In this document: positions 50,044 to 58,667 of the stretch, piece after piece | Position numbering within the stretch: the stretch's first letter is position 1 | Layout: each line of letters opens with the position of its first letter | Assembly: GCF_021183625.1 (NCBI RefSeq) | Contig: NZ_CP089214.1 | Location: 4,340,001 to 4,404,000 of the forward strand | DNA from: Nocardia asteroides | GTDB taxonomy: Bacteria; Actinomycetota; Actinomycetes; Mycobacteriales; Mycobacteriaceae | Length of the DNA stretch: 64,000 nucleotides | Direction: 5' to 3' | Notes under the pieces: model-generated | What the model saw: only the letters and a program-made list of their open reading frames with translations | What the model was told of the DNA's origin: nothing | Database searches by the model: none | Made by a program: the position numbers and the translations under genes

Positions 50044-50057
50044 TGAAACGTGTTCAC
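50044..50057. promoter_or_regulatory. KstR operator on the fadA5 side
   Basis: TGAAACGTGTTCAC fits the KstR consensus except the last base; 27 nt upstream of the fadA5 ATG. Confidence 0.7.
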
Positions 50058-50079
50058 GCACTATGTGCTGTAATGAGTG

Positions 50080-50093
50080 TAGAACGTGTTTCA
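50080..50093. promoter_or_regulatory. KstR operator on the cyp125 side
   Basis: TAGAACGTGTTTCA is a full match to TnnAACnnGTTnnA, 38 nt before the cyp125 start. The pair of sites, 36 nt apart, covers the fadA5/cyp125 divergent promoters. Confidence 0.8.
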
Positions 50094-50130
50094 GTTTGTC
50101 GTTCGAGGACAGTGTCGAAGGAGACATCTG

Positions 50131-51372
50131 GTGGTAGACACACGGAACCGGCCGAACCTGCCGGAGGGCTTCGATGTGACCGACCCGGCCATCTATGCCG
50201 AGCGGGTCCCGACCGCGGAATTCGCCGAGCTGCGGCGGGCTGCGCCGGTCTGGTGGAACGAGCAGTCGCGCGAGGTCGGTGGGTTCCGCGACGGAGGGTT
50301 CTGGGTCGCCAGTAAGCATGCCGACGTCAAGGAGATCTCGCGCCGCAGCGACGTCTTCTCGACGCACGAGAACACCGCGATCCCGCGGTTCAACGACGAC
50401 ATCACCCGCGAGCAGATCGAGCTGCAGCGGTTCGTCCTGATCAACAAGGACGCGCCGGAGCACACCAAGCTGCGCAAGATCATCAGCCGCGGCTTCACCC
50501 CGCGCGTGATCAACGGGCTGCGCGAGGAGCTCTCCAACCGGGCCGAGCAGATCGTCAAGACGGCCGCGGAGAAGGGCACCGGCGACTTCGTCGAGCAGAT
50601 CGCCTCGGAGCTGCCGCTGCAGGCCATCGCCGAGCTGATCGGCGTGCCGCAGGAAGACCGGATGAAGCTCTTCACCTGGTCCAACGAGATGACCGGGTAC
50701 GACGACCCGGATATCGACGTGGATCCGGCCGCCTCGTCGGCGGAGATCCTGATGTACGCGTACCAGATGGCGGCGGATCGCAAGGCGAACCCGGCGCACG
50801 ACATCGTCACGCAGCTCATCGAGGCGGATCTGGACGGCCACAAGCTGAGCGAGGAGGAGTTCGGCTTCTTCGTCATCATGCTGGCGGTGGCGGGCAACGA
50901 GACCACGCGCAATGCCATCACGCACGGCATGATGGCGTTCCTCGAGCACCCCGACCAGTGGGAGCTGTTCAAGAAGAACCGGCCCGCGACGGCGGCGGAC
51001 GAGATCATCCGCTGGGCCACGCCGGTGACCTCGTTCCAGCGCACCGCGCTGGAGGATGTCGAGCTCGGCGGGGTGGAGATCAAGAAGGGGCAGCGGGTGG
51101 TCATGCTCTACCGCTCGGCCAACTTCGACGAAGAGGTCTTCGAGAACGCCGACACCTTCGACATCACGCGCGACCCGAACCCGCACCTGTCGTTCGGCGG
51201 GACCGGGGCGCACTTCTGCATCGGGGCGAACCTGGCCCGGCTCGAGGTCGACCTGATCTTCAACGCGATCGCGGATCACCTGCCGGACATCAGCCTGATC
51301 GGCGGCGAGAAGCGGCTGCGGTCCGGGTGGCTGAACGGGATCAAGCACCTGCCGGTGAACTACACGGCGTAG
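50131..51372 (+). CDS. cyp125: Steroid C26/C27-monooxygenase CYP125
   Basis: 413 residues from GTG 50131 with GAAGGAGA upstream. Cytochrome P450: heme-ligand Cys363 in FGGTGAHFCIGANLARLE, ExxR (EIIRW), I-helix AGNETTRN. CYP125 oxidises the terminal carbon of cholesterol and cholestenone, giving the acid that FadD enzymes activate. It is followed by a strong terminator and transcribed alone; the fadE28-fadE29 group that follows it in Mtb is absent here. Confidence 0.95.
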   Translation: MVDTRNRPNLPEGFDVTDPAIYAERVPTAEFAELRRAAPVWWNEQSREVGGFRDGGFWVASKHADVKEISRRSDVFSTHENTAIPRFNDDITREQIELQRFVLINKDAPEHTKLRKIISRGFTPRVINGLREELSNRAEQIVKTAAEKGTGDFVEQIASELPLQAIAELIGVPQEDRMKLFTWSNEMTGYDDPDIDVDPAASSAEILMYAYQMAADRKANPAHDIVTQLIEADLDGHKLSEEEFGFFVIMLAVAGNETTRNAITHGMMAFLEHPDQWELFKKNRPATAADEIIRWATPVTSFQRTALEDVELGGVEIKKGQRVVMLYRSANFDEEVFENADTFDITRDPNPHLSFGGTGAHFCIGANLARLEVDLIFNAIADHLPDISLIGGEKRLRSGWLNGIKHLPVNYTA

Positions 51373-51382
51373 GCGATGGAAG

Positions 51383-51413
51383 AAGCCCCCGCGAATCTCG
51401 CGGGGGCTTTTTC
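51383..51413 (+). terminator. Rho-independent terminator after cyp125
   Basis: AAGCCCCCGCGA (51383-51394) pairs perfectly with TCGCGGGGGCTT (51398-51409) around a 3-nt loop, followed by TTTT. It lies 10 nt after the cyp125 stop. Confidence 0.92.
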
Positions 51414-51424
51414 GTGCCGGTCTG

Positions 51425-51829
51425 TCAGGCGGGGCGAGCCGTCTTCATGGCCCGGTCCACTTCCCAGAAGGCGCGCAGGGCGGCGATGCGGCCCTGCTCG
51501 TCGACGCGGTAGGTGAAGACTCCCTCGGCGTCGACGATGTGCCCGCCGAGCGTGGAGCGGATGAGGCCGGTGAAGGCGATCTCGTTGCCGCAGGCGAAGG
51601 AGTCGCCGAAGTGGAATTCGATGGCGTCGGTGGGGGCGATCGCCTTGTCCCAGAACGCGGCGATGGCCTCGGGGCCGTGGTGGCCCTTGCCCTCCGGGTC
51701 GAAGCCGGAGGGGCCGACCGGGTCCTCCACCACCCCGTCCGGGGCGAAGAGCGCGAGCCAGGCGTCCTTGTCGCGAGCCCGGACCGCCGCCTGCGAGGCC
51801 AGCCCGGCCGCGCGCGCCGTGCCGCTCAC
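51425..51829 (-). CDS. SnoaL/NTF2-like protein
   Basis: 134 residues from a GTG overlapping the LLM stop. The NTF2 cone fold is indicated by LASQAAVRARDKDAWLALFAPDGVVEDPVG, FWDKAIA and HIVDAEGVFTYRVDEQGRIAALRAFWEV. Members include ketosteroid isomerases and limonene-epoxide hydrolases. In this operon, behind ltp4-ltp3-LLM, a steroid-binding or isomerase role is plausible but not proven. Confidence 0.75.
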   Translation of the reverse strand: MSGTARAAGLASQAAVRARDKDAWLALFAPDGVVEDPVGPSGFDPEGKGHHGPEAIAAFWDKAIAPTDAIEFHFGDSFACGNEIAFTGLIRSTLGGHIVDAEGVFTYRVDEQGRIAALRAFWEVDRAMKTARPA

Positions 51830-52722
51830 GACGCGGCCACGATCGGGTCGGTGATGTACTCGGCGGCGAACTTGCGCATCGATTCCTGCTTGGCCTCGAT
51901 GGGCCCGTCGAAGCCGATGCCGTCGGCCAGCCAGGGCATGGTGATGGCGTCGGTGACGCCCGCGTCGGCCAGATCCTGGTACCCGGCCCGGCCGAACTTG
52001 TCGACGCAGACCGCCTGGATCTCGAACGGGTCGTCCGCCCGGTCGTACTCGGCGCGCAGCTCGCGCAGCGTGCCGATGGTCGTGACCAGCTCGTCGTAGG
52101 TCATCATGGCCGAGGCCCAGCCGTCGCCGACCTTGGCGGCCCGGCGCAGCGCCACCTTGGTGTGCCCGCCGACGTAGAACGGCACCGGCTCGCTCGGCGC
52201 GGGGCTGATCTGCAGCGGGTCGAAGTCGAAGAACTCGCCGTGGTACTCGACCATCCCGCCGGCCAGCACCAGCTTGATGACCTCGATCATCTCGTCCACC
52301 CGGGCGCCGCGGCGCGCGTAGGGCACCCCGCACCACTCGAATTCCTCTGGCGCCCAGCCGATCCCGACGCCGAAGCCGAACCGGTTGCCGGAGAGGTTCG
52401 CCACCGAGCCGACCTGCCTGGCCAGCAGCAGCGGATTGCGCGAGCCGAGCTTGAGCACGTTGGTGTAGAAGCGCAGCGTCGAGGTGACCGCCGCCATCGC
52501 GGCGGTGGCGATGAGCGGGTCGACCCACGGGGTGTCCGGGCCCCAGAACCGGCTGCCGTCCGCGGTGTACGGGTACTTCGCCGCCGCCGACTCCATGTAG
52601 AAGAGCGAGTCGGGCAGCGCGATGGAGGCGAAGCCGACCTCCTCGGCGGTCTTCGCCAGCGCGGGCAGCTGCTCGAGCGGGCTCAGCGCGATCCCGACGG
52701 TGAACTTCAGCGGGGTGCTCAT
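51826..52722 (-). CDS. LLM-class F420-type oxidoreductase in the ltp operon
   Basis: 298 residues from ATG 52722 (ATGA overlap with ltp3). Luciferase-like: FASIALPDSLFY, LRFYTNVLKLGSRNPLLLARQVGSVANLSGNRFGFGVGIGW, PVPFYVGGHTKVALRRAAKVGDGW. Such enzymes use reduced F420 or FMN. Mtb has one related gene (Rv3520c) beside this operon; here this second copy sits inside it. Substrate unknown, probably a steroid-CoA or a steroid ketone. Confidence 0.85.
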   Translation of the reverse strand: MSTPLKFTVGIALSPLEQLPALAKTAEEVGFASIALPDSLFYMESAAAKYPYTADGSRFWGPDTPWVDPLIATAAMAAVTSTLRFYTNVLKLGSRNPLLLARQVGSVANLSGNRFGFGVGIGWAPEEFEWCGVPYARRGARVDEMIEVIKLVLAGGMVEYHGEFFDFDPLQISPAPSEPVPFYVGGHTKVALRRAAKVGDGWASAMMTYDELVTTIGTLRELRAEYDRADDPFEIQAVCVDKFGRAGYQDLADAGVTDAITMPWLADGIGFDGPIEAKQESMRKFAAEYITDPIVAAS

Positions 52723-53888
52723 GCCGGACGCTCCGATCCGACGACCCACATGGAGAAGTACTGCGAGCCGCCGCCGTAGGCGTGGCCGAGCGCCTTGCGC
52801 GCGCCGGGCACCTGATAATCACCGGCCCGGTCCATGACCTGCTTGGCCGCCTCGGCGAAGCGGATCATGCCGGAGGCGCCGATCGGGTTGGAGGAGAGCA
52901 CGCCGCCGGAGGGGTTCACCGGCAGCTGGCCGCCGATCTCGGTCTCGCCCTTCTCGGTGAGCTTCCAGCCCTCGCCCTGCGCGGCGAAGCCCAGGTTCTC
53001 CAGCCACATGGGCTCGAACCAGGAGAAGGGAACGTAGATCTCGGCCGCGTCGATCTCGGCCAGCGGATCCTTGATTCCCGCTGCTTCCCAGAGCGCGGCC
53101 GCGGCGTCCCGCCCGGCCTGCGGGTTCACCTGGTCGCGGCCCGCGTAGGTGGTCGGCTCGGTGCGCATCGCGGTGCCGTGCACCCAGGCGACCTTGCGGC
53201 CGGTGGCCTCGACCGCCTCGGCGGCCTCCGCGTCCCCGATGACCAGCGCGCAGGCGCCGTCCGATGAGGGGCAGGTCTCGTCGAAGCGGATCGGATCCCA
53301 GAGCATCTGCGAGGCCAGCACCGACTCCACGGTGATGTCCGGCTGGCGCAGGTGCGCGAGCGGGTTCTTGGCGCCGTTGCGCCGGTCCTTGGCCGCGACC
53401 ATGGCGCCGATGTGCAGCGGCGCGCCCGAGCGGCGGATGTAGGAGCGCACGTGCGGGGCGAAGTAGCCGCCGGCGCCCGCGCCGACCGGCATGGTGAAGG
53501 GCACCGGAATCGACAGCGCCCACATGGCATTCGACTCGGACTGCTTTTCCCAGGAGACCGCGAGCACCTTCCGGTGCACGCCCGCCTGCACCAGGTTGGC
53601 GGCGACGACACTGGTCGAGCCGCCTACCGAGCCTGCGGTGTGCACCCGGATCATCGGCTTGCCGACCGCGCCGAGCGCGTCGGCCATGTACAGCTCCGGC
53701 ATCATGACGCCCTCGAAGAAGTCGGGCGCCTTGCCGACGACGACGGCGTCGATCTCGGCGATGGTGACGCCGGAATCGGCGAGTGCGCGATCGATCGCCT
53801 CCCGGCACATGCCCGCCATGGACACGTCGGTGCGTTTCGTCACGTGATTGGTTTGACCGGTGCCGAGCACCGCGGCCGGGAAGCTCAT
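52719..53888 (-). CDS. ltp3: Thiolase-like lipid transfer protein Ltp3
   Basis: 389 residues, thiolase superfamily SCP-X type. VGKAPDFFEGVMMPELY, GSVGGSTSV, SDGACALVIGD and NPSGGVLSSNPIGASGMIRFAE (with the His/Cys block altered) are seen. Ltp3 and Ltp4 in Mtb belong to the steroid-CoA aldolase/thiolase group, which needs a DUF35 partner; that partner gene is two genes upstream. ATGA overlap with ltp4 at the 3' side of that gene. Confidence 0.88.
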   Translation of the reverse strand: MSFPAAVLGTGQTNHVTKRTDVSMAGMCREAIDRALADSGVTIAEIDAVVVGKAPDFFEGVMMPELYMADALGAVGKPMIRVHTAGSVGGSTSVVAANLVQAGVHRKVLAVSWEKQSESNAMWALSIPVPFTMPVGAGAGGYFAPHVRSYIRRSGAPLHIGAMVAAKDRRNGAKNPLAHLRQPDITVESVLASQMLWDPIRFDETCPSSDGACALVIGDAEAAEAVEATGRKVAWVHGTAMRTEPTTYAGRDQVNPQAGRDAAAALWEAAGIKDPLAEIDAAEIYVPFSWFEPMWLENLGFAAQGEGWKLTEKGETEIGGQLPVNPSGGVLSSNPIGASGMIRFAEAAKQVMDRAGDYQVPGARKALGHAYGGGSQYFSMWVVGSERPA

Positions 53889-54934
53889 CGGTTCTCCGAT
53901 TCGATGACGGTGACCAGGTTCTGCTGCAGGACCGGGCCGCTGGTCGCGTGGGCCAGCGCCCGGTTCGCGGAACCCGAGATGATCGCCTCTGCCGCGTAGC
54001 CGATGCGCTCCAGCCCGGCGGCGAACATGGGGTTGCCCGCCAGCGCGCCGCCGGAGGGGTTGATCCTGGTCTCCGGCTTCAGCCCGATGGCATCGGCCAG
54101 GATCAGCTGCTGGTGGCTGAACTGCGCGTGCAGCTCGGCGATGTCGAAGCCCGCGGTGTCGCCGCCGGTGACGGCCTGCGCGGCCGCCGCGGTGGAGGGC
54201 GAGCGGGTGAGGTCGCGGACGCCGAACGCCTGCGCGTCGATGCGGTGCGCCATGCCGGTGATCCAGGCGGGGCGGTCGCAGAGTTCGCGGGCCCGGTCAC
54301 CGACCGCGAGCACGATGGCGGCGGCGCCGTCGGTCACCGGCGCGACGTCGTGCGCCCGGAACGGGTTGGCGGTGTAGGGATTCGCGAGCAGCGCGTCCAC
54401 ATCGCCATCGGCCCCGGCGGCGACCGCGGCCATGTCGCGCTCGGACCAGCGGCCCGCATCCAGCCCGGCGCGCGCCTGCAACCCGGCCACCGAGACGGCG
54501 TCCGGCCAGAGCGGCCCGACCAGGTACGGATCCAGCTGCATGGTCAGGGTCCGGCGCAGGGTGCCCGCCGACGACTTGCCGAAGCCGTAGACCAGGGCGG
54601 TCTGCGCCTGGCCGGAGCGGAGCTTCACCCACGCCTCGTAGAGCGCCCAGGCGGCGTCCATCTCCACGTGCGACTCGTTGATCGGCGGAACCGCGCCGAT
54701 CGAGTCGACCGCGGAGATGAAGGAGAAGGCGCGCCCGGCCAGCCAGTCGGAGGAGCCGGAGCACCAGAAGTCGATGTCCGACTTGTCGATTCCGAGCCGG
54801 TCGTAGAGCTTCTGGAAGATCGGCACCAGCATCTCCACGCCGTTCGTGGTGCCGAAGGTCTCGGGCACGTGCGGGGCGTGGGCGAAGCCGACGACTGCGA
54901 TGTCGGTGGCGTGGTCGGTCACGATTGGCCTCAC
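53885..54934 (-). CDS. ltp4: Thiolase-like lipid transfer protein Ltp4
   Basis: 349 residues. The start is placed at GTG 54934, which overlaps the DUF35 gene stop (GTGA) like the other genes here; GTG 54922 is possible. FAHAPHVPETFGTTNGVEML, WCSGSSDWLAGRAFSFI, NESHVEMDAAWALYEAW, LHAQFSHQQLILADAIGL and INPSGGALAGNPMFAAGL are seen. It is a non-decarboxylating thiolase-fold protein of the retro-aldolase type in sterol side-chain removal. Works with the DUF35 protein. Confidence 0.87.
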   Translation of the reverse strand: MRPIVTDHATDIAVVGFAHAPHVPETFGTTNGVEMLVPIFQKLYDRLGIDKSDIDFWCSGSSDWLAGRAFSFISAVDSIGAVPPINESHVEMDAAWALYEAWVKLRSGQAQTALVYGFGKSSAGTLRRTLTMQLDPYLVGPLWPDAVSVAGLQARAGLDAGRWSERDMAAVAAGADGDVDALLANPYTANPFRAHDVAPVTDGAAAIVLAVGDRARELCDRPAWITGMAHRIDAQAFGVRDLTRSPSTAAAAQAVTGGDTAGFDIAELHAQFSHQQLILADAIGLKPETRINPSGGALAGNPMFAAGLERIGYAAEAIISGSANRALAHATSGPVLQQNLVTVIESENR

Positions 54935-55944
54935 AGGTGGTGTTTGTAGGTCTCGTAGTCGGCGTCCGGTTCGCCGCTCGGCCGGAAGTGGTCCACGTTC
55001 TCCAGCCCGTGGCCCCACTCCTCGCGCGGTTTCCAGACCGCCTCCACCCGCATGCCCATCCGCACCTCGCTCGCGTCGCAGCCGAGCACCAGGTGCAGCA
55101 CCGGGATGTCGGCGCCGTCGAGCAGCACGTAGGCCGCGACGTACGGCGGCTTGATCCGCTGCCCGAGGAACGGGACGTTCACGATGCAGAAGGTGGTGAC
55201 GGTGCCGGAGTCGCTGAGCTCGACCATGTCGTCGGTGGGGATGCCGTCGGTGGGGCTGGCGCCGCGCGGCGGGAAGTAGACCTTGCCGTTGGCGTCGGTG
55301 CGGCCGCCGATGAGCTTGCCTTCGGCCAGCCCGCGCAGGTAGACCGTTTCCTGAGGAGAGGCGGTGTGGTTGTAGTGCAGCTCCACCGGCGTGGTCAGAA
55401 TCGTCACCGGCTCGGCGGCGGCGGAATCCGCCGCGGGCTCGGCGGTTTCGCCGGGGACGAAGTGCGCGATGTCGTTGATCGAGCCGGTGCGCTCGGCCGC
55501 CCACCGCACCCGGACCCGGAGGCCGGTGCGCATGTCGTCCGCGCTCGGCACGTCGACGGCGTGCAGCAGGGCGGTGTCGGCGCCGTCCAGCTGGATCAGC
55601 GCCCAGGCGAAGGGCCGGTCGAACGGCTGACCGGGCAGTGGGTCGCTCACCCAGCTCCACGACGTCACGGTGCCGACCTCGGCCACGTCGACGAACTCGG
55701 TCAGCGGCTCGCTGGTCACCGGGTCGAACTCGGCCGGTGGCACGAGCACCCGGCCGTCCGAGCCGCGGATGCCGGTGATCGTGCCTGCGCGCAGCCCGCC
55801 GAGGAAGGCGCCGATGATCGGGCCGACCGATCTGGTGTAGTCGAAGTGCACCCGCAGGGGCGCGCTGAGTACGTCGGGCGCATGATCCGGATCATTGCCG
55901 GGTGCGGCCGCGACGACGGCGGAAGCAGTATTCCCCTGAGTCAC
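54931..55944 (-). CDS. Tandem DUF35 (OB-fold) protein, partner of Ltp3/Ltp4
   Basis: 337 residues, corresponding to Mtb Rv3521. Two OB-type halves: PLRVHFDYTRSVGPIIGAFLGGLRAGTITGI, VLVPPAEF...DVAEVGTVTSW, and again VELHYNHTASPQETVYLRGL, VYFPPRGASP. The zinc-ribbon cysteines of DUF35 proteins are mostly absent. DUF35 proteins pair with thiolase-fold aldolases in sterol degradation. First gene of the leftward operon; GTG start, KstR site just upstream. Confidence 0.87.
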   Translation of the reverse strand: MTQGNTASAVVAAAPGNDPDHAPDVLSAPLRVHFDYTRSVGPIIGAFLGGLRAGTITGIRGSDGRVLVPPAEFDPVTSEPLTEFVDVAEVGTVTSWSWVSDPLPGQPFDRPFAWALIQLDGADTALLHAVDVPSADDMRTGLRVRVRWAAERTGSINDIAHFVPGETAEPAADSAAAEPVTILTTPVELHYNHTASPQETVYLRGLAEGKLIGGRTDANGKVYFPPRGASPTDGIPTDDMVELSDSGTVTTFCIVNVPFLGQRIKPPYVAAYVLLDGADIPVLHLVLGCDASEVRMGMRVEAVWKPREEWGHGLENVDHFRPSGEPDADYETYKHHL

Positions 55945-55953
55945 GACATCGAG

Positions 55954-55967
55954 TAGAACAGGTTCTT
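55954..55967. promoter_or_regulatory. KstR operator between DUF35 gene and LLM gene
   Basis: TAGAACAGGTTCTT, one mismatch to the KstR consensus and identical to 16575-16588. A TATTCT -10 element for the rightward gene begins at its last base. Confidence 0.78.
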
Positions 55968-56006
55968 ATTCTGCTGGCAAGCAGTTGGCCGCGAAAGGGG
56001 TCGATC

Positions 56007-57044
56007 GTGAAGTTCGGATTGCAACTGGGGTATTGGATGGCCGCCCCGCCCGCCAACGCGGGCGAGATGGTGACGGCGGCCGAGGAGGCCGGTTTCGACG
56101 CGGTGTTCGCCGCCGAGTCGTGGGGCTCGGACGCCTTCGGCCCGCTCGCCTGGTGGGGCTCGCGGACCAGCCGGGTGCGGCTCGGCACCTCGGTGGTGCA
56201 GCTCTCCGCGCGCACCCCGACCTCCACCGCCATGCACGCGCTCACCCTCGACCACCTCAGCGGCGGCCGGGCGGTGCTCGGGCTCGGCGTCTCCGGCCCG
56301 CAGGTGGTGGAGGGGTGGTACGGCCAGCCGTTCGCCAAGCCGTTGCAGCGGACCAGGGAGTACGTCGACATCGTGCGCCGGGTGCTGGCCCGCGAGGCCC
56401 CGGTGACCAGCGCGGGCCCGCACTACCCGCTGCCCTACACCGGGCCGGGCGCCTCCGGGCTCGGCAAGCCGCTCAAGCCGATCACGCACCCGCTGCGCGC
56501 GGATCTGCCCATTTGGCTGGGGGCCGAGGGGCCGAAGAACGTCGCGCTGACCGCCGAGATCGCGGACGGCTGGCTGGCCATCTACTACGCCCCCCGGCTC
56601 GCCGGGATGTACAACGAGTGGCTGGACGAGGGGTTCGCGCGCGCGGGCGCCCGGCGTTCGCGGGCGGACTTCGAGATCGCCGCCAGCTGCCAGGTGGTCG
56701 TCACCGACGACGCCGCGGCCGAGATCGAGCGGATGCGCTGGGTGATGTCGCTCTACATCGGCGGCATGGGCGCGCCGGAACTCAACTTCCACGCGCACGT
56801 GTACCGGCGCATGGGCTACGACCGCGAGGTCGACGAGATCACCGAGCTCTTCCGGGCCGGGAAGAAGGCGGAGGCCGCCGCGGCGGTGCCGGACGAGATG
56901 ATCCTCGACACCGCCATCATCGGCGACGAGGACCACGTGCGGGCGCAGCTCCCGGTCTGGGAGAAGGCGGGCGTCACCATGCTCCTGGTCTCGGTGCCGG
57001 ACCTGGAGTCCATGCGTCGGATCGCCCCGCTCGTGCAGGGGTAG
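56007..57044 (+). CDS. LLM-class oxidoreductase, Rv3520c-like
   Basis: 345 residues from GTG 56007, the same length class as Mtb Rv3520c. FGLQLGYWMAAPPANAGEMV, GFDAVFAAESWG, VRLGTSVVQLSARTPTSTAMHALTLDHLSGGRAVLGLGVSGPQVVEGWYGQ and DLPIWLGAEGPKNVALTAEIADGW identify a F420-dependent luciferase-like enzyme. It is divergent from the DUF35-ltp operon as in Mtb. A perfect KstR motif overlaps its stop codon. Substrate unknown. Confidence 0.88.
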   Translation: MKFGLQLGYWMAAPPANAGEMVTAAEEAGFDAVFAAESWGSDAFGPLAWWGSRTSRVRLGTSVVQLSARTPTSTAMHALTLDHLSGGRAVLGLGVSGPQVVEGWYGQPFAKPLQRTREYVDIVRRVLAREAPVTSAGPHYPLPYTGPGASGLGKPLKPITHPLRADLPIWLGAEGPKNVALTAEIADGWLAIYYAPRLAGMYNEWLDEGFARAGARRSRADFEIAASCQVVVTDDAAAEIERMRWVMSLYIGGMGAPELNFHAHVYRRMGYDREVDEITELFRAGKKAEAAAAVPDEMILDTAIIGDEDHVRAQLPVWEKAGVTMLLVSVPDLESMRRIAPLVQG

Positions 57045-57055
57045 AACTCGTTCTA
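57042..57055. promoter_or_regulatory. Perfect KstR motif at the LLM stop codon
   Basis: TAGAACTCGTTCTA is a perfect palindrome and full KstR match. It starts at the LLM stop (TAG 57042-57044) and ends 4 nt before the stop of the convergent sigma-factor gene, so no ordinary start lies near it. Binding is likely but its use is unclear. Confidence 0.55.
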
Positions 57056-57059
57056 GAAA

Positions 57060-58061
57060 TCAGGCGGGCTCCCGCAGTTCCGGCGGGAGCCCGAAGAGCG
57101 GGAAGAGCCGGTCGGTGTCGAGGAAGAAATTCAGCCCGGCGACCGCACCGCCGTCCAGCTCGAGCACGGTGATCGACCAGGGCGTCCAGCGCCCCGGCTC
57201 GCCGCTCGGCTTGTAGTGGCCGAAGGCGGGCAGGCCGTTGGCGCCCGCCAGCCGCACCATCCGGGAATCGCGGCAGGCGGCGCCGTGTCCGAGCATGAAG
57301 GCGGCGACGTCCCGCGGGCCGGAGACCCACAGCTCCAGCGGCGGCATGGAGAGCGCGACGTCGGTCTTCAGCAGCGTGGTCAGCGTGTCCATGTCGTAGG
57401 CCTCGAAGGCGGCGACGAAATCGTCGACCAGCTTGCGCTGCTCCTCGTTCGCCTCGTCGTACTCGTCGGTCTCGGCCGGCGTCACCTTGGACATGGTGGC
57501 GCGCGCCCGCTGCAGCGCGCTGTTCACCGAGGCGGGCGACATGGTGAGCGCCTGCGCCGTCTCGTTCGCGGAGAAGCGGAGCACCTCGCGCATGATCAGG
57601 ATGGCGCGCTGGGTGGCGGGCAGGTGCTGGCAGGCCGCGACGAAGGCGAGCCGCAGCGTGTCCTTGGTGCTGGCGTGCTCGGCCGGATCGGCGCCGAAGG
57701 CGAGCGCGTTCGGGATCGGCTCGATCCAGACGTAGTCCGGCTGCGGGGCGGGCAGCGTGGAATCCGGGCGGGACGGCCCGTTCATATCCATCGGCCTGGC
57801 CCGGCGCTGCGGGCCGTCCAGCATGTCCAGGCAGACATTGGTCGCGATCCGGTACAGCCAGGAGCGCAGGCTGGCCCGCCCCTCGAAGGAGCCGTAGGAC
57901 TTCCAGGCGCGGGTGAAGGTCTCCTGCACCGCGTCCTCGGCCTCGAACGAGGAGCCGAGCATGCGGTACGCGTAGGCACAGAGTTCGCGCCGGTGCCCTT
58001 CGAAGGCGGTGAGCACCTCCGGAGTGACACCGGCGCTGGTAGCGGCGGTGGGGGTCTCCAT
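57060..58061 (-). CDS. ECF sigma factor with C-terminal SnoaL-like domain (SigG-type)
   Basis: 333 residues. Region 2 (YAYRMLGSSFEAEDAVQETFTRAW), region 4 (LPATQRAILIMREVLRFSANETAQALTMSPASVNSALQRAR) and a ~120-residue NTF2/SnoaL-like domain make up the SigJ/SigG-type class, in which the C-terminal domain controls activity. No anti-sigma gene is adjacent. It is divergent from a VOC-family gene. Its target promoters are not visible. Confidence 0.88.
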   Translation of the reverse strand: METPTAATSAGVTPEVLTAFEGHRRELCAYAYRMLGSSFEAEDAVQETFTRAWKSYGSFEGRASLRSWLYRIATNVCLDMLDGPQRRARPMDMNGPSRPDSTLPAPQPDYVWIEPIPNALAFGADPAEHASTKDTLRLAFVAACQHLPATQRAILIMREVLRFSANETAQALTMSPASVNSALQRARATMSKVTPAETDEYDEANEEQRKLVDDFVAAFEAYDMDTLTTLLKTDVALSMPPLELWVSGPRDVAAFMLGHGAACRDSRMVRLAGANGLPAFGHYKPSGEPGRWTPWSITVLELDGGAVAGLNFFLDTDRLFPLFGLPPELREPA

Positions 58062-58181
58062 GGGCTCACCCTGCCACAGCGCCCCGACAGATTTGAGCCC
58101 CGAAATTCGGAGGCGATGAATCCGGGCGCGCGGCGCCGTCTCTTCTGCTGACCCCCGAACGCACCACGTCAGGAGGCCGCC

Positions 58182-58601
58182 ATGGCCAGCAAGATGATTT
58201 TCGTGAACCTGCCCGTCGCCGACCTACCGCGTGCCAAGCGCTTCTACGAGACGCTGGGCTGGAAGGTGAACGAGGACTTCACCGACGCGAACGCGTCCTG
58301 CATCGTGATCGACGACAACATCTGCCTGATGCTGCTGACCAGGGAGTACTTCCAGACCTTCGGCAAGCGCCCGACCGCCGACACGGTCGCCGCCCGCGCC
58401 GCCTCCTACGCGCTCGCGCTCGGCAGCGCGCAGGAGGTGGACGCGCTGGTCGACGCGGCGCTCGCGGCAGGCGCCACCGAGGAGGTCGACGAGACCAAGA
58501 AGGCGGAGGAGGCGGCCGTCGGCATGTACGGCCGCAACTTCATCGACCCCGACGGCCACACCTGGGAGCCGTTCTGGATGGACTACCCCGGGGCGGAGTA
58601 G
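58182..58601 (+). CDS. VOC (glyoxalase/bleomycin-resistance) family protein
   Basis: 139 residues. IFVNLPVADLPRAKRFYETLGW, CIVIDDNICLMLLTREYF and NFIDPDGHTWEPFWMD are the usual signatures of short VOC proteins of the PhnB/YycE class found beside SigG-type sigma factors. Metal ligands His and Glu are in the C-terminal half. Function is probably a small detoxification enzyme. Confidence 0.88.
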   Translation: MASKMIFVNLPVADLPRAKRFYETLGWKVNEDFTDANASCIVIDDNICLMLLTREYFQTFGKRPTADTVAARAASYALALGSAQEVDALVDAALAAGATEEVDETKKAEEAAVGMYGRNFIDPDGHTWEPFWMDYPGAE

Positions 58602-58667
58602 CCCGCCGGGCGATATCGCCCGGTGCCGCGGTGGCCGCCACCGCCGCGGCACCCGGCGAAGCCGCCA

